In this document: positions 28,120-38,134 of the stretch, one piece after another | Position numbering within the stretch: position 1 is the stretch's first letter | Layout: every line of letters starts with the position of its first letter | DNA from: Phyllobacterium myrsinacearum | GTDB taxonomy: Bacteria; Pseudomonadota; Alphaproteobacteria; Rhizobiales; Rhizobiaceae | NCBI RefSeq assembly: GCF_002980555.1 | Contig: NZ_PVBT01000010.1 | Coordinates: forward strand, 151,256-215,255 | Length of the DNA stretch: 64,000 nt | Direction: 5' to 3' | The notes under the pieces: generated by a model | The model's database searches: none | The model's input: only the letters and a program-made list of their open reading frames with translations | What the model was told of the DNA's origin: nothing | Position numbers and translations under genes: made by a program

Positions 28120-29199
28120 ATGAGCACGTTTGAGCCGCTCGTCTTTTCCGGTGTCCAGCCAACCGGTAATCTGCATCTCGGTAATTATCTGGGAGCGGTG
28201 CGGCGTTGGGTTGCCTTGCAGGAAAACAACAATTGCATTTACTGCGTGGTCGACCAGCATGCCATCACGCAGGCGGTTTCCGTCTGGGGCGGCCCGGCTG
28301 AACTGCAGCGCAACACGCGCGAAGTAACCGCCGCGTTCCTTGCCGCCGGCATCGATGCCAGGAAGCATATTGTCTTCAATCAGAGCCGCGTGCGTCAGCA
28401 TGCCGAGCTTGCCTGGGTGTTCAATTGCGTCGCGCGCATGGGCTGGCTGAACCGCATGACCCAGTTCAAGGACAAGGCAGGCAAGGACCGCGAGAACGCC
28501 TCGGTCGGCCTCTTCGCCTACCCCAACCTGATGGCGGCTGATATTCTCGTCTACCGCGCCACCCATGTGCCGGTGGGCGAAGACCAGAAGCAGCATCTGG
28601 AGCTGACGCGCGACATCGCCCAGAAGTTCAACACGGACTTCTCCGATCGCATTGCGGAACTCGGCCTTGGCATCGAGACCCAGTCCGGCGATGAAACGAT
28701 CCGCAGCTTTTTCCCGCTGACCGAGCCGGTCATCGGCGGTCCGGCGGCGCGGGTGATGAGCCTGCGCGACGGCACGAAGAAGATGTCGAAATCCGATCCG
28801 TCTGACCTGTCGCGCATCAACCTGACCGACGACGAGGACACGATTTCGAAAAAAATCCGCAAGGCAAAGACGGATTCCGAGCCCTTGCCATCCGATATCG
28901 AGGGGCTGAACGACCGCCCGGAAGCCGACAATCTCGTCGGAATCTATGCCGCCCTGACCGATACGGACAAGGCCGGCGTCATCCGCGATTTCGGTGGCCA
29001 GCAGTTCTCCGTGTTCAAGCCGGCGCTGGCCGATCTGGCCGTGGCGAAGCTCGCGCCGATTGCCAGCGAGATGCGCCGTCTGTCGGCCGATACCGCCTAT
29101 ATCGATTCCGTCCTCAAGGATGGCGGCGAGCGTGCAGCTATATTGGCGGAGAAGACGATGCGCAATGTGCGTGATATTGTCGGATTCCTTCAGGATTAG
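28120..29199 (+). CDS. trpS: Tryptophanyl-tRNA synthetase
   Basis: Class I aminoacyl-tRNA synthetase charging tRNA-Trp, 359 residues. The HIGH-type signature appears as [13 protein letters not shown] (about 11-23) and the KMSKS loop as KKMSKSD. The [11 protein letters not shown]-like segment ([14 protein letters not shown]) and [16 protein letters not shown] are conserved TrpRS motifs. An AAGGA Shine-Dalgarno lies six bases before the ATG. A 109-bp gap separates it from the VOC gene, so it may have its own promoter. The next gene, a universal stress protein, follows by 27 bases and is probably co-transcribed. No anomalies. Confidence 0.97.
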   Translation: MSTFEPLVFSGVQPTGNLHLGNYLGAVRRWVALQENNNCIYCVVDQHAITQAVSVWGGPAELQRNTREVTAAFLAAGIDARKHIVFNQSRVRQHAELAWVFNCVARMGWLNRMTQFKDKAGKDRENASVGLFAYPNLMAADILVYRATHVPVGEDQKQHLELTRDIAQKFNTDFSDRIAELGLGIETQSGDETIRSFFPLTEPVIGGPAARVMSLRDGTKKMSKSDPSDLSRINLTDDEDTISKKIRKAKTDSEPLPSDIEGLNDRPEADNLVGIYAALTDTDKAGVIRDFGGQQFSVFKPALADLAVAKLAPIASEMRRLSADTAYIDSVLKDGGERAAILAEKTMRNVRDIVGFLQD

Positions 29200-29226
29200 G
29201 CTCAACAGTCAGGGCAGGTTGAACAG

Positions 29227-29715
29227 ATGGTATCAAGACGTCTCAGCCGCGAAGCAGGACATCGCCGCAAGTTTCTGGCGATCATCGACGAAACGCCGGA
29301 ATGCGAGCGGGCGGTTGCCTATGCCTCGCGCCGCGCCAAGACCACGAACGGCGTGCTGGTCCTGCTGTTTGTCATCGATTCCGCCGACTTCCAGCAGTTT
29401 CTCGGGGTCGAGCAGATCATGCGGGCGGAAGCCGAGGAACGGGCGCATTCGACACTGAGCAAGTTTGCCGCTTCGGTGCGGGAAACCATCAATATCGAAT
29501 CCGAGCTTGTGGTGCGGGAAGGCATTACCTCCGAACAGATCCAGAAGCTCATCGAGGAAGACCAGGATATCGCCATTCTGGTTCTGGCGGCCGGTTCCGG
29601 CAAGGAGGGCCCGGGCCCGCTGGTCCAGACCCTGGCCGGGCGTGAATCCTTCTCCATTCCGGTCACCGTTGTGCCCTACAATCTCTCAAACGAGGATATT
29701 GATGCAATCACATGA
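29227..29715 (+). CDS. Universal stress protein family
   Basis: UspA-fold protein of 162 residues with an alpha/beta nucleotide-binding-like core. It starts RKFLAIIDETPECERAVAYASRRAK, and the C-terminal glycine-rich loop corresponds to ILVLAAGSGKEGPGPLVQTLAGRESFSIPVTVVP (read in pieces from about residue 118). The loop deviates from the ATP-binding G-2x-G-9x-G-S/T consensus, so ATP binding is uncertain. It directly follows trpS with GCAGG upstream of the ATG. This trpS-usp-nfu order is common in Brucella and rhizobia. The role in stress survival is by homology only. Confidence 0.82.
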   Translation: MVSRRLSREAGHRRKFLAIIDETPECERAVAYASRRAKTTNGVLVLLFVIDSADFQQFLGVEQIMRAEAEERAHSTLSKFAASVRETINIESELVVREGITSEQIQKLIEEDQDIAILVLAAGSGKEGPGPLVQTLAGRESFSIPVTVVPYNLSNEDIDAIT

Positions 29716-29745
29716 TTGCATCTTGAAACCGTGATACACTCTTGC

Positions 29746-29774
29746 CTTGAAGAGACTGGCCGAAAGGCCTATAT
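29746..29774 (+). promoter_or_regulatory. Predicted promoter of the Nfu gene
   Basis: -35 CTTGAA (29746-29751), exactly 17 bp, -10 CTATAT (29769-29774). This is 11 of 12 matches to the alphaproteobacterial housekeeping consensus CTTGAC-N17-CTATAT. A GGCC-GAAA-GGCC dyad fills the spacer end. Expected start near 29781, 35 bases ahead of the ATG. Confidence 0.8.
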
Positions 29775-29815
29775 GCCTTTGAACCGTTCTAAACTAGACA
29801 CGCGAGATATCCGCC

Positions 29816-30394
29816 ATGTTCATTCAGACAGAAGCAACGCCCAACCCGGCGACCTTGAAATTCCTGCCTGGCAAGGTTGTGCTTGAGGAAGGCACGGCGG
29901 ACTTCCGCGATGCGGCAACCGCTTCGGAAGCGTCGCAGCTTGCCGCCAAGATTTTTGCCGTTCCCGGCGTAACCGGCGTGTTCTTCGGTTATGATTTCGT
30001 TACCGTCACCAAGGCCGAAGGCCCGGAATGGCAGCATCTGAAGCCTGCCATCCTCGGCGCGATCATGGAACACTTCATGTCCGGCGCGCCTGTCATGGCA
30101 AGCGCGACATCGGTTGCGGCGACAGCCCAGCTCGAAGGCGACGGCGAGTTCTTCGACACGGCGGACACCGAGATCGTCGATACGATCAAGGAACTGCTGG
30201 AGACCCGCGTACGCCCTGCCGTGGCGCAGGATGGCGGTGACATCACGTTCCGCGGCTTCGAGAACGGCACGGTTTACCTGCACATGAAGGGCGCCTGCTC
30301 CGGCTGCCCGTCGTCAACCGCAACGTTGAAACACGGCATCCAGAACCTCCTGAAGCATTTCGTGCCCGAAGTTCAACAGGTCGAAGCGATCTAA
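29816..30394 (+). CDS. Nfu-type iron-sulfur cluster scaffold protein
   Basis: Fe-S carrier/scaffold of 192 residues. The N-terminal Nfu_N domain covers about 1-88 (MFIQTEATPNPATLKFLPG). The C-terminal NifU-like domain covers about 115-185 and has the cluster-binding CxxC in KGACSGCPSSTATL near residues 160-163. This two-domain layout is that of alphaproteobacterial and mitochondrial NFU1 proteins, not the nitrogen-fixation-specific NifU. It would deliver 4Fe-4S clusters to targets such as lipoate synthase and aconitase. It has its own strong promoter and a perfect bidirectional terminator, so it is a monocistronic unit. Confidence 0.92.
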   Translation: MFIQTEATPNPATLKFLPGKVVLEEGTADFRDAATASEASQLAAKIFAVPGVTGVFFGYDFVTVTKAEGPEWQHLKPAILGAIMEHFMSGAPVMASATSVAATAQLEGDGEFFDTADTEIVDTIKELLETRVRPAVAQDGGDITFRGFENGTVYLHMKGACSGCPSSTATLKHGIQNLLKHFVPEVQQVEAI

Positions 30395-30411
30395 CGCGCT
30401 TCCCGATATTG

Positions 30412-30448
30412 ATAATGAAAAGGCCGCTTGATGCGGCCTTTTCATTAT
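30412..30448. terminator. Bidirectional terminator between the Nfu gene and xylG
   Basis: Perfect 16-bp stem (30412-30427 with 30433-30448) and a 5-nt loop TTGAT. The core GGCCGC / GCGGCC is flanked by AAAA on one side and TTTT on the other, so a T-tract follows the stem core on either strand. It serves both convergent transcripts. Confidence 0.92.
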
Positions 30449-30470
30449 TCACCTATAGCGGTTGCAATTG

Positions 30471-31250
30471 TCAGTTGACGGCGCCGGGTCCGGGTATCGC
30501 GCCGGGCGGGCATTTGCCGAGGATGATCATCCCAAGCACTTCATCCTCGGTGACATCCCCTACCTTGGCGGTACCAACCACCTGGCCGTTTTTCATGACG
30601 GCCACCCGGTCGGCGAGATGAAAGACATCGTGGATGTCATGACTGATCAGGAAGATGCCGATGCCTTCGCTCTTCAGCTGCTTGATCAGCTCGCCCACCT
30701 GCGCGGTTTCCTGCGGCCCAAGCGCCGCCGTCGGCTCGTCCATGATCAGGATGCGGGCGTTGAACAGGATCGCCCGGGCGATGGCCACGGACTGGCGCTG
30801 CCCGCCGGACAGGGCCTTGACCGGATCCTTGAAGCGCTGGAAGCGTGGATTGAGCCGCCCCATCACTTCGCGCGCGCTGTGCTCCATGGCCACGTCATCG
30901 AGCGTGCCCCACGGCGTCATCAGTTCACGCCCGAGATAGAGATTGGCGGCCGTATCGACATTGTCGGCCAGCGCCAGCGTCTGGTAGATCGTCTCGATGC
31001 CATAGGCCTTGGCATCGCGCGGATTGCCGATCGAGGCTTCCTCGCCATTGACCTTGATCGTGCCGCTGTCGCGCTTGTAGGCGCCGGACAGGATCTTGAT
31101 CAGTGTCGATTTGCCGGCGCCGTTGTGGCCGAGCAGGGCCACGACTTCGCCGGGGTAGAGATTGACGGACGCACCGTCGACCGCGCGGATACCGCCGAAT
31201 GCGATCGAAATATTGTCCATGTCGATGAGGGGTGTCTGTGCAGTGGTCAT
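30471..31250 (-). CDS. xylG: Xylose-type sugar ABC transporter ATP-binding protein
   Basis: Cytoplasmic ATPase of a CUT2-class sugar importer, 259 residues with a single ABC domain: Walker [10 protein letters not shown], the Q-loop region [13 protein letters not shown], signature LSGGQRQS, Walker [13 protein letters not shown] and switch LISHD. Most CUT2 ATPases, including E. coli XylG, are about 500 residues with two fused ABC domains; this is the single-domain type seen in rhizobial systems such as FrcA. It is the last gene of xylFHG, 13 bases after the permease gene. Xylose as substrate is inferred from the adjacent xylR-xylB-xylA. The C-terminus ends in a Pro/Gly-rich tail. Confidence 0.87.
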   Translation of the reverse strand: MTTAQTPLIDMDNISIAFGGIRAVDGASVNLYPGEVVALLGHNGAGKSTLIKILSGAYKRDSGTIKVNGEEASIGNPRDAKAYGIETIYQTLALADNVDTAANLYLGRELMTPWGTLDDVAMEHSAREVMGRLNPRFQRFKDPVKALSGGQRQSVAIARAILFNARILIMDEPTAALGPQETAQVGELIKQLKSEGIGIFLISHDIHDVFHLADRVAVMKNGQVVGTAKVGDVTEDEVLGMIILGKCPPGAIPGPGAVN

Positions 31251-31263
31251 GATCTTTCCTCCC

Positions 31264-32571
31264 TCACGCGGTGCGGCGGCGATAGATGGTGTCGAGCCAG
31301 ACGGCGATCACCAGAACGATACCGACAACGATATTCTGCAGCGGCGTATCGAGGCCGAGAAGCACCATGCCCGAACTCAGTGACTGCATGAGCAGCGCGC
31401 CGATCATCGCACCGGCAATGGTGCCGACGCCGCCGGCCAGCGATGTTCCGCCAATCACCGCGGCAGCAATGGTCAGAAGCTCGTCCAGCGTGCCCTGGGC
31501 ATTGGTTGCCGCGTTGAGGCGGGCGGTGGAGACCGCACCGGCGATGGCGCAGAGAATGCCCATGATGATGAAAATCTTCATGGTAACCCAGCGTGTGTTG
31601 ATACCGGCGAGATCGGCAGCCTCGGGATTGCCGCCCATGGCGAAGACATAGCGGCCAAAGCGCGTGCGCGTGGTCACGAATGTCATGATGATCCCGGTTG
31701 CCACGGCAATCAGCACCGGAATGGCAATGCCATGCGAGATGAACAGGCCGCCGTCGGGAATGGTGATGTTGTTGGCCTCGGCATATTTACGCACGATGCC
31801 GATGGGCCAGTAATAGGCATTGGCAATCGCGACAGCCCCAAGCACCAGACCGCAGCTGATGGCGGCCATGAACACTTCGGCCCAGACAGGACGGCGCGGA
31901 AAATTGAACCGCTGGCGCTGGCGGCGGCTGTTGGCCACCATGATGACGATGGCAATGCAGGCGAGAATACCGAGAATCCAGCTCCACATGGAGCCGATGG
32001 ATCCTTCCGGGCCGCCGCCCATCAGGCGGAAGGTCGAGTCCATCGGGGCAACCGTGCGGCCCGATGTGACCCACCAGGCGGCGCCGCGCCAGACGAGCAG
32101 ACCGCCAAGGGTCACGATAAAGGCGGGAACCCCGAGGAAGGCAATGATAAAACCCTGAAAGCCGCCGATGACGGCACCGGCGACAATGCCGATGCCCAGC
32201 GCGATGATCCAGGTGGCGGGATGTTCGAAACCGATGAGTTTCGGCAGCATTTCCGTCTGCATGACACCCATGATCATGCCGATGAAACCGAGCAGCGAGC
32301 CGACCGACAGGTCGATGTTGCGCGTCACGATGATCAGCACCATCCCGGTCGCCATGACGGCAACGGATGAGGTCTGGACGGAAAGATTCCACAGGTTGCG
32401 CGGTGTGAGGAACTGACCGCCGGAGAGAATCTGGAAAGCGATCCAGATGACAACCAGCGCACCGATCATGCCCAGAAGCCGGGTATCAAGTTCGGTGGCT
32501 CTGAAGAAGCGGGCAACAAAGCCAAGTTCGGAGGCGCGGGCCCGGTCAAGACTGACTGCCGGATCACTCAT
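31264..32571 (-). CDS. xylH: Xylose-type sugar ABC transporter permease
   Basis: CUT2-class (RbsC/XylH-like) inner-membrane permease, 435 residues, longer than the RbsC type of about 320 and close to XylH of about 390. About ten to twelve transmembrane segments are visible. The EAA-like loop region and the family signature [25 protein letters not shown] appear near the C-terminus. [17 protein letters not shown] is the characteristic cytoplasmic loop that contacts the ATPase. The gene is separated from xylF by an 86-bp gap with a stable hairpin and followed 13 bases later by xylG. Substrate assignment rests on the neighbouring xylose genes. Confidence 0.88.
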   Translation of the reverse strand: MSDPAVSLDRARASELGFVARFFRATELDTRLLGMIGALVVIWIAFQILSGGQFLTPRNLWNLSVQTSSVAVMATGMVLIIVTRNIDLSVGSLLGFIGMIMGVMQTEMLPKLIGFEHPATWIIALGIGIVAGAVIGGFQGFIIAFLGVPAFIVTLGGLLVWRGAAWWVTSGRTVAPMDSTFRLMGGGPEGSIGSMWSWILGILACIAIVIMVANSRRQRQRFNFPRRPVWAEVFMAAISCGLVLGAVAIANAYYWPIGIVRKYAEANNITIPDGGLFISHGIAIPVLIAVATGIIMTFVTTRTRFGRYVFAMGGNPEAADLAGINTRWVTMKIFIIMGILCAIAGAVSTARLNAATNAQGTLDELLTIAAAVIGGTSLAGGVGTIAGAMIGALLMQSLSSGMVLLGLDTPLQNIVVGIVLVIAVWLDTIYRRRTA

Positions 32572-32604
32572 TTATCTCTCCCCAGTTTCAGGTTCTTTTT
32601 AAAA

Positions 32605-32631
32605 CGCCGCCGATCCAGTGGACCAGCGGCG
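32605..32631 (-). promoter_or_regulatory. Hairpin between xylF and xylH (attenuator or stabilising stem)
   Basis: CGCCGC (32605-32610) pairs with GCGGCG (32626-32631), with an inner TCC/GGA stem. On the minus strand it is followed by TTTTAAAAAG, so it can act as a partial terminator downstream of xylF and protect the xylF 3' end. Confidence 0.6.
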
Positions 32632-32657
32632 CTCAAGTTTAGCAGATTATTCAGGAC

Positions 32658-33698
32658 TTACTTGCAGGCCGCGACCGAACCGGCCTTGACGCCCTGGCAG
32701 ACAACATCCTTCTTCACCCAACCCGCGTCGATGATGACGTTGAGGTTGTCCTTGGTGATCGGAACCGGCGTCAGGAACACGGCATTGACCTCGACCTTGT
32801 TGGCACCGCCAGCAAATTTCTGGACCTTGGGAATGTCGGTCATCTTCTTGCCGTCGGCGAGAGCAGCGGCAATACCGGCGGCTTCCTTGCCCAGCTCACG
32901 CGAGTCTTTCCAGACCGAAACGGTCTGGGTACCGAGCGCGATGCGGTTCAGCGCCGCAAAGTCCGCATCCTGGCCGGAAACGGGAACCGTACCGGCAAGC
33001 CCCTGGGCCTGCAGGGCAGCGATGGCGCCACCGGCCGTGCCGTCATTGGCGGCAACGACAGCGTCTATCTTGTTGTCGTTCTTGGTCAGGAACTGTTCCA
33101 TGTTCTTCTGCGCATTGGCTGGCAGCCAGCCGTCCGTATAGGCTTCGCCGACATTCTTGATCTTGCCGGACGCAATGGCGTCCTTCAGAACTTCCTGCGC
33201 GCCGGAGAAGAGGAAATCGGCGTTCGGATCAGCCGAGCTGCCCTTGATGAAGGCGTAGTTGCCTTCCGGCTTCACGGCGAGGACACCGCGCGCCTGCATG
33301 CGGCCAACTTCCTTGTTGTCGAAGGTGATGTAGAACGCATCCTTGTTTTCGATGAGGCGGTCATAGCCGACGACCGGAATACCTTCAGCCACGGCCTTTT
33401 CAACGGCAGGTCCGATTGCGCTCGAATCCTGGGCAAGGATGATCAGGGCATTGGCGCCCTGCGAGATCAGGCTTTCAACGTCGGTGAGCTGCTTGGAAGC
33501 GGAAGACTGCGCATCGGCGGAAATATACTTGTCGCCATTGGCTTCAAGCGCCTTCTTGATGGCGGCTTCATCGGTCTTCCAGCGCTCTTCCTGAAAGTTG
33601 GACCAGGATACGCCAATGATCTTGTCTTTCGCCAGCGCCGGGCCAGCCAAAGAAACGGCAAGGGCAACACCCGCCAAAGCGGTTGCGTATTTTTTCAT
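32658..33698 (-). CDS. xylF: Periplasmic D-xylose-binding protein
   Basis: Receptor of the xylose ABC importer, 346 residues. A Sec signal peptide ([19 protein letters not shown], cut after ALA near residue 23) precedes a type I periplasmic-binding fold. Family text includes [57 protein letters not shown] and [14 protein letters not shown], which closely follow XylF. Two Cys residues near the C-terminus could form a disulfide. I chose ATG 33698 because GGGAGGA lies four bases upstream; a frame seven codons longer has no signal. It is the first gene of the operon, with a sigma-70-like promoter in the gap to xylR. Confidence 0.92.
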   Translation of the reverse strand: MKKYATALAGVALAVSLAGPALAKDKIIGVSWSNFQEERWKTDEAAIKKALEANGDKYISADAQSSASKQLTDVESLISQGANALIILAQDSSAIGPAVEKAVAEGIPVVGYDRLIENKDAFYITFDNKEVGRMQARGVLAVKPEGNYAFIKGSSADPNADFLFSGAQEVLKDAIASGKIKNVGEAYTDGWLPANAQKNMEQFLTKNDNKIDAVVAANDGTAGGAIAALQAQGLAGTVPVSGQDADFAALNRIALGTQTVSVWKDSRELGKEAAGIAAALADGKKMTDIPKVQKFAGGANKVEVNAVFLTPVPITKDNLNVIIDAGWVKKDVVCQGVKAGSVAACK

Positions 33699-33799
33699 GA
33701 TAATCCTCCCAGTGCACATGGCACGTTGATCCCGTCAGATGTCTGGCCTTTCACCTCCAGCCAGGCACCCAAACCTCTTTATTTCGAGGCTCGAAAAAA

Positions 33800-33828
33800 A
33801 TAGTGACTTAATTTGATTTCCATGTCAA
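33800..33828 (-). promoter_or_regulatory. Predicted xylF promoter
   Basis: On the minus strand: perfect -35 TTGACA (33823-33828), 17-bp spacer, -10 CACTAT (33800-33805). The predicted start is near 33793, giving a leader of about 95 bases. The XylR-type palindrome lies 26 bp further upstream. Confidence 0.6.
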
Positions 33829-33854
33829 CATAGAATCTGATCTGCTAAGTTATT

Positions 33855-33880
33855 GCGATGCAACAATATTTTTGCATCGC
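33855..33880. promoter_or_regulatory. Candidate XylR operator (26-bp palindrome)
   Basis: GCGATGCAA (33855-33863), 8-bp spacer, TTGCATCGC (33872-33880): a perfect 9-bp dyad in the divergent xylF-xylR gap, 28 bp before the xylR start. The size and layout suit a ROK-family dimer. Confidence 0.7.
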
Positions 33881-33908
33881 ATCAAAAAAGACTTCGGGAG
33901 GAGATCGA

Positions 33909-35156
33909 TTGTTGGTTGACGAGATAGCCCGTCCGGACGACGTCCGGCGCCAGAATCGCAGGCTGGTTTTGGCCGCATTGCGCGGCCATGATCTTCTCTC
34001 GCGCACCGATATCGTGGCGCAAACCGGCCTCAGCGCATCGACGGTTTCGGCCATCACCACGGCACTCATCGCCGAAGGTATTGTCAATGAAAGCCGCGAC
34101 GGCGATGTTACCGCCAATCGCCGAGGCCGTCCGCAGGTGGCGCTGACGCTCAACCCGGAAATTGCGACAATCGCCACGGTTGAACTGGCACTCAACCTCG
34201 CCCACACGGTGCTGTTCGACTACAAGGGACAGGTGATCGCGCAGGAAATCCGCCGCATCCCGACGCTCGATGCAACCGCCGGCGACTTGACCCGGGCGAT
34301 CTGCGAAATGCTTGACGGCCTGCTCGCCGGCATGCCGGGCAGCGCGGGCCGGCTCATGCACATCTCCATGGGCGTCCAGGGTGTCACCGATGCCGCCAGC
34401 GCGACCATGCTCTGGTCGCCGATCACACCCGACATCAACGTGGCATTCGGCGACATCCTCTGCGCCCGCTATGGCGTCAGCGTTGCCGTTGCCAATGATT
34501 GCAGCATGATCGCCGAGGCGCTGCGCTGGACCGATCCGGAACACTACACCGAAGACTTTGCCGCCATTCTCCTGTCGCACGGCATCGGCATGGGCCTTTA
34601 TCTCAAGGGTAAGCCGTTTCTCGGCGTCCAGTCTTCCGGTGCCGAATTCGGCCATATGCTGCATGTTCCCAATGGCGCGCTGTGCCGCTGCGGCCGCCAC
34701 GGCTGCATCGAGGCCTATGCCAGCGACTATGCCATCCTGCGCCGCACAGCCGGCGAGGATGAACAGGCCCAGCCGGCCCAGGATGTCGACGCCGCGTCGT
34801 TCAACGCCGTTGCCGACCGTGCCCGCAGCCGCGACGGCGCGGAGCGGGCGGCATTCCGCAAGGCAGGGCAGGCCATCGGTTCCGGTCTGCGCAGCCTTTT
34901 CTCGCTGATCGACCCCGTGCCCATCGCGCTTGTCGGGCCCGGTGCCGGTGTCTTCGACCTCATCGAGCCGGATTTGCGGGAAATCGTATCGGGCACGACC
35001 GGCTGGGGCGGCAAGCCCGACCTGACCATCCGCTGCTATCCCGACGAGCATCCGCTCATCCTGCAGGGCTGCATGATGACTTCCCTGCTGCACCTCGATA
35101 CCCAGCTTTTCGCCCCCGGCGATCTGCGGGAAGCACCGCTGCGGCGTGCGATCTAG
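33909..35156 (+). CDS. xylR: ROK-family transcriptional regulator, probable XylR
   Basis: Repressor of the ROK (NagC/XylR) family, 415 residues from the chosen start. The N-terminal winged helix covers about residues 15-75 (RRLVLAALRGHDLLSRTDIVAQ, then ASTVSAITTALI). The sugar-kinase-like domain follows, with the zinc motif CRCGRHGCIEAYAS from about residue 259. A TTG at 33909 (or 33912) follows a strong GGGAGGAG element at 33896-33903. An ATG at 33858 is in frame but lies inside the palindromic operator and has no Shine-Dalgarno. It is divergent from xylFHG and upstream of xylB-xylA, so xylose is the likely inducer. Confidence 0.88.
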   Translation: MLVDEIARPDDVRRQNRRLVLAALRGHDLLSRTDIVAQTGLSASTVSAITTALIAEGIVNESRDGDVTANRRGRPQVALTLNPEIATIATVELALNLAHTVLFDYKGQVIAQEIRRIPTLDATAGDLTRAICEMLDGLLAGMPGSAGRLMHISMGVQGVTDAASATMLWSPITPDINVAFGDILCARYGVSVAVANDCSMIAEALRWTDPEHYTEDFAAILLSHGIGMGLYLKGKPFLGVQSSGAEFGHMLHVPNGALCRCGRHGCIEAYASDYAILRRTAGEDEQAQPAQDVDAASFNAVADRARSRDGAERAAFRKAGQAIGSGLRSLFSLIDPVPIALVGPGAGVFDLIEPDLREIVSGTTGWGGKPDLTIRCYPDEHPLILQGCMMTSLLHLDTQLFAPGDLREAPLRRAI

Positions 35157-35180
35157 CCTCCATATTTCAAAGGATATTCC

Positions 35181-36635
35181 ATGTATCTCGGTCTCGATCT
35201 AGGCACATCCGGCGTCAAGGCGCTGTTGATTGACGACAAGCAATCCGTCATCGGTTCCGGCACGGGATCGCTGGACGTCTCGCGGCCGCATTCCGGCTGG
35301 TCGGAACAGGACCCGGCGCACTGGATCGGCGCAACGGAAGATGCCATTGCCGCACTGAAGGCCAGTCATCCCAAAGAATTGGCTGCTGTGAAAGGCATCG
35401 GTCTTTCCGGCCAGATGCATGGCGCAACGCTGCTTGACGGCAATGACGGCGTGCTGCGGCCCTGCATGTTGTGGAACGACACGCGCAGCCATGCGGAAGC
35501 AGCCGAACTCGACGGCAACCCGATCTTTCGCGCGCTCAGCGGCAACATTGTTTTTCCCGGCTTTACCGCCCCGAAAGTGATGTGGGTGAAGAACAACGAA
35601 CCGGAGATTTTCGCAAAACTCCGGCGGGTGTTGCTGCCGAAGGATTATCTGCGGCTCTGGCTGACCGGCGAGCACGTCTCCGAAATGTCCGATGCGGCGG
35701 GAACCTCCTGGCTGGATGTCGGCAAACGCGCCTGGTCGGACGAGCTGCTCGGCGCATCCGGACTGGACAGAAGCCACATGCCGTCCCTCGTCGAGGGAAC
35801 CGCTGTTTCCGGCACGCTGAAAGCCGGTCTGGCCGCGCGCTGGGGCATGGGCAACGGGGTGGTTGTTGCCGGGGGCGCCGGGGACAATGCCGCTTCCGCC
35901 TGCGGCATGGGCACCGTGGCGGAAGGCCATGCCTTCGTCTCGCTCGGCACATCCGGCGTGCTGTTTGCTGCCAACAATGCGTATCTGCCCAACCCGGCCA
36001 GTGCCGTTCACACGTTCTGCCATGCCCTCCCCGATACATGGCACCAGATGGGCGTGATCCTCTCCGCCACCGATGCACTCAACTGGTATGCGGGCATCAC
36101 CGCGCGCAAGCCGGCGGAACTGACCGGCGAGCTGGGCGATACGCTGCGGGCCCCTTCCGGCGTCACCTTCCTGCCTTACCTCTCCGGCGAACGCACCCCG
36201 CACAACGATTCCGCCATCCGCGGCTCGTTCCAGGGACTGGAGCATGCGAGCGACAGGGCAAGCCTGACCCAGGCCGTCCTCGAAGGCGTCGCCTTTGCCT
36301 TCCGCGACTGCCTGCATGCACTGGCCAGCGCCGGCACCAGGCTTGACCGGGTGACTGCCGTCGGCGGCGGTTCGCGCTCCATCTACTGGCTGAAAACCAT
36401 CGCCACGGCTCTCGGCATCCCCGTCGACATTCCTGCCGATGGGGATTTCGGCGCAGCCTTCGGTGCCGCGAGGCTGGGATTGATCGCGGCGGAAAACGCC
36501 GATCCGCGCGCCATCTGCACGCAGCCCGCAACGGAAAAGACCATCGAGCCCGACAAGGGACTCACTGCCGATTTTGACGCCGCCTACCGGCGCTACCACA
36601 ACCTCTATCCAGCATTAAAGGGAGTTCAATCATGA
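35181..36635 (+). CDS. xylB: Xylulokinase
   Basis: FGGY-family sugar kinase that converts D-xylulose to xylulose-5-phosphate, 484 residues. The N-terminal [18 protein letters not shown] holds the first phosphate motif. [21 protein letters not shown] and [12 protein letters not shown] are xylulokinase-specific blocks. The catalytic Asp region is near [12 protein letters not shown], and the adenosine motif [11 protein letters not shown] follows. AAGGA lies six bases before the ATG. It starts 24 bases after xylR and overlaps xylA by ATGA, so xylR-xylB-xylA is one transcript with coupled translation of the last two. All kinase motifs are intact. Confidence 0.95.
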   Translation: MYLGLDLGTSGVKALLIDDKQSVIGSGTGSLDVSRPHSGWSEQDPAHWIGATEDAIAALKASHPKELAAVKGIGLSGQMHGATLLDGNDGVLRPCMLWNDTRSHAEAAELDGNPIFRALSGNIVFPGFTAPKVMWVKNNEPEIFAKLRRVLLPKDYLRLWLTGEHVSEMSDAAGTSWLDVGKRAWSDELLGASGLDRSHMPSLVEGTAVSGTLKAGLAARWGMGNGVVVAGGAGDNAASACGMGTVAEGHAFVSLGTSGVLFAANNAYLPNPASAVHTFCHALPDTWHQMGVILSATDALNWYAGITARKPAELTGELGDTLRAPSGVTFLPYLSGERTPHNDSAIRGSFQGLEHASDRASLTQAVLEGVAFAFRDCLHALASAGTRLDRVTAVGGGSRSIYWLKTIATALGIPVDIPADGDFGAAFGAARLGLIAAENADPRAICTQPATEKTIEPDKGLTADFDAAYRRYHNLYPALKGVQS

Positions 36636-37942
36636 GCAGCGGATTTTTTGGTGACATCAAACCAGTCAAATATGAGGGGCCGGACAGCACCAATCCGCTT
36701 GCCTATCGCTTTTACAATCCCGAAGAGCTGATCAACGGCAAGCGCATGGAAGACCACCTGCGCTTTGCCGTGGCCTACTGGCATTCCTTCACCTGGCCGG
36801 GTGGCGATCCCTTCGGCGGCCAGACCTTCGAACGCCCGTGGTTCAATGACTCGATGCAGGGCGCGAAGCTGAAAGCCGACGTGGCTTTCGAGATGTTCTC
36901 GCTGCTGGGCGCGCCCTATTTCTGCTTCCACGATGCGGATGTTCGCCCGGAGGGCGAGACTCTTGCCGAAAGCAACAAGCGCCTTTACGAGATTGCGGAC
37001 TATTTCGCGGGCAAGATGGAAAAGACCGGAACAAAACTGCTCTGGGGCACCGCCAATCTGTTCTCAAACCGGCGTTACATGGCCGGAGCTGCCACCAATC
37101 CCGATCCCGATGTCTTCGCCTATGCGGCAGCGACAGTCAAAACCTGTATCGATGTCACGCAGAAGCTGAAGGGCGAAAACTATGTGCTCTGGGGCGGCCG
37201 CGAAGGCTACGAAACCCTGCTCAACACCGACATGAAGCGCGAGCTCGACCAGATGGGCCGTTTCCTCAGCCTCGTCGTCGACTACAAGCACAAGATCGGC
37301 TTCAAGGGCGCTATCCTCATCGAGCCGAAGCCGCAGGAGCCGACCAAGCACCAGTATGACTACGATGCGGCGACGGTCTATGGCTTCCTCAAGCGTTTTG
37401 GCCTGGAGAACGAGGTCAAGGTCAATCTCGAGCAGGGCCACGCCATTCTTGCCGGTCACTCCTTCGAACATGAGCTGGCAACCGCTGCGGCACTCGGGAT
37501 TTTCGGTTCCATCGACATGAACCGCAACGACTACCAGTCCGGCTGGGATACGGATCAGTTCCCCAACAACGTGCCCGAGGTGGCGCTGGCCTACTACGAA
37601 ATCCTCAAGGCAGGCGGCTTCACCACGGGCGGCACCAATTTCGACTCGAAACTGCGCCGCCAGTCACTCGATCCGCAGGACCTGCTGATCGCTCACATCG
37701 GCGGCATGGATACATGTGCCCGCGGCCTCAAGGCAGCGGCGAAGATGGTCGAGGACAAGGCCCTCACCGGCTTTGTCGACGAGCGCTATGCGGGCTGGGC
37801 TAAGCCGGACGCGCAAGCCATGCTATCGGGCAAACTGTCGCTCGAAGACATTGCCAAACATGTCGAGGACAAGAAGATCCAGCCGCAGCCGCGCTCCGGT
37901 CGCCAGGAATATCTGGAGAACGTGGTCAACCGCTACGTTTAG
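36632..37942 (+). CDS. xylA: Xylose isomerase
   Basis: Isomerises D-xylose to D-xylulose, 436 residues, a class II TIM-barrel enzyme. The ring-opening His lies in [12 protein letters not shown] near residue 100. Metal ligands and the catalytic Lys lie in [35 protein letters not shown] and [22 protein letters not shown] hold further ligands. The class II length (about 435-440) and these motifs match enterobacterial and rhizobial XylA. The start overlaps the xylB stop (ATGA). A mosaic palindromic repeat follows 12 bases after the stop codon and may end or stabilise the transcript. Confidence 0.97.
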   Translation: MSSGFFGDIKPVKYEGPDSTNPLAYRFYNPEELINGKRMEDHLRFAVAYWHSFTWPGGDPFGGQTFERPWFNDSMQGAKLKADVAFEMFSLLGAPYFCFHDADVRPEGETLAESNKRLYEIADYFAGKMEKTGTKLLWGTANLFSNRRYMAGAATNPDPDVFAYAAATVKTCIDVTQKLKGENYVLWGGREGYETLLNTDMKRELDQMGRFLSLVVDYKHKIGFKGAILIEPKPQEPTKHQYDYDAATVYGFLKRFGLENEVKVNLEQGHAILAGHSFEHELATAAALGIFGSIDMNRNDYQSGWDTDQFPNNVPEVALAYYEILKAGGFTTGGTNFDSKLRRQSLDPQDLLIAHIGGMDTCARGLKAAAKMVEDKALTGFVDERYAGWAKPDAQAMLSGKLSLEDIAKHVEDKKIQPQPRSGRQEYLENVVNRYV

Positions 37943-37954
37943 AGGAGAGTTTTT

Positions 37955-38113
37955 ACCCCCCTCTGGGCTACCGCCCATCTCCCCCACAAGGGGGGAGATC
38001 AGCCTGCATTAAGATTTCGACCAGTTCTGAGACATCGCAAAGTAAGCAAAAATGTCGATGTCGATGTGATCTCCCCCCTTGTGGGGGAGATGTCCGGTAG
38101 GACAGAGGGGGGT
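37955..38113. repeat. Mosaic palindromic repeat, copy 1 (159 bp)
   Basis: Two 47-bp arms (37955-38001 and 38067-38113) form an inverted repeat with four mismatches, around a 65-bp unique centre. Each arm starts ACCCCCCTCTG, has a short self-complementary block (GGGCTACCGCCC on the left, GTCCTACCGGAC on the right as read inward), then CTCCCCCACAAGGGGGGAG, itself a hairpin. A second copy lies inverted at 62934-63091. It belongs to the class of short intergenic palindromic elements common in Hyphomicrobiales genomes (such as Bru-RS in Brucella); the exact family name needs a search. Confidence 0.85.
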
Positions 38114-38134
38114 GTTCAAAGCCCCCCTCAAACA

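Noticed and set aside
33858-33908. Upstream ATG start for xylR
   Set aside because: It has no ribosome binding site, lies inside the perfect operator dyad, and the residues it adds do not resemble ROK proteins.
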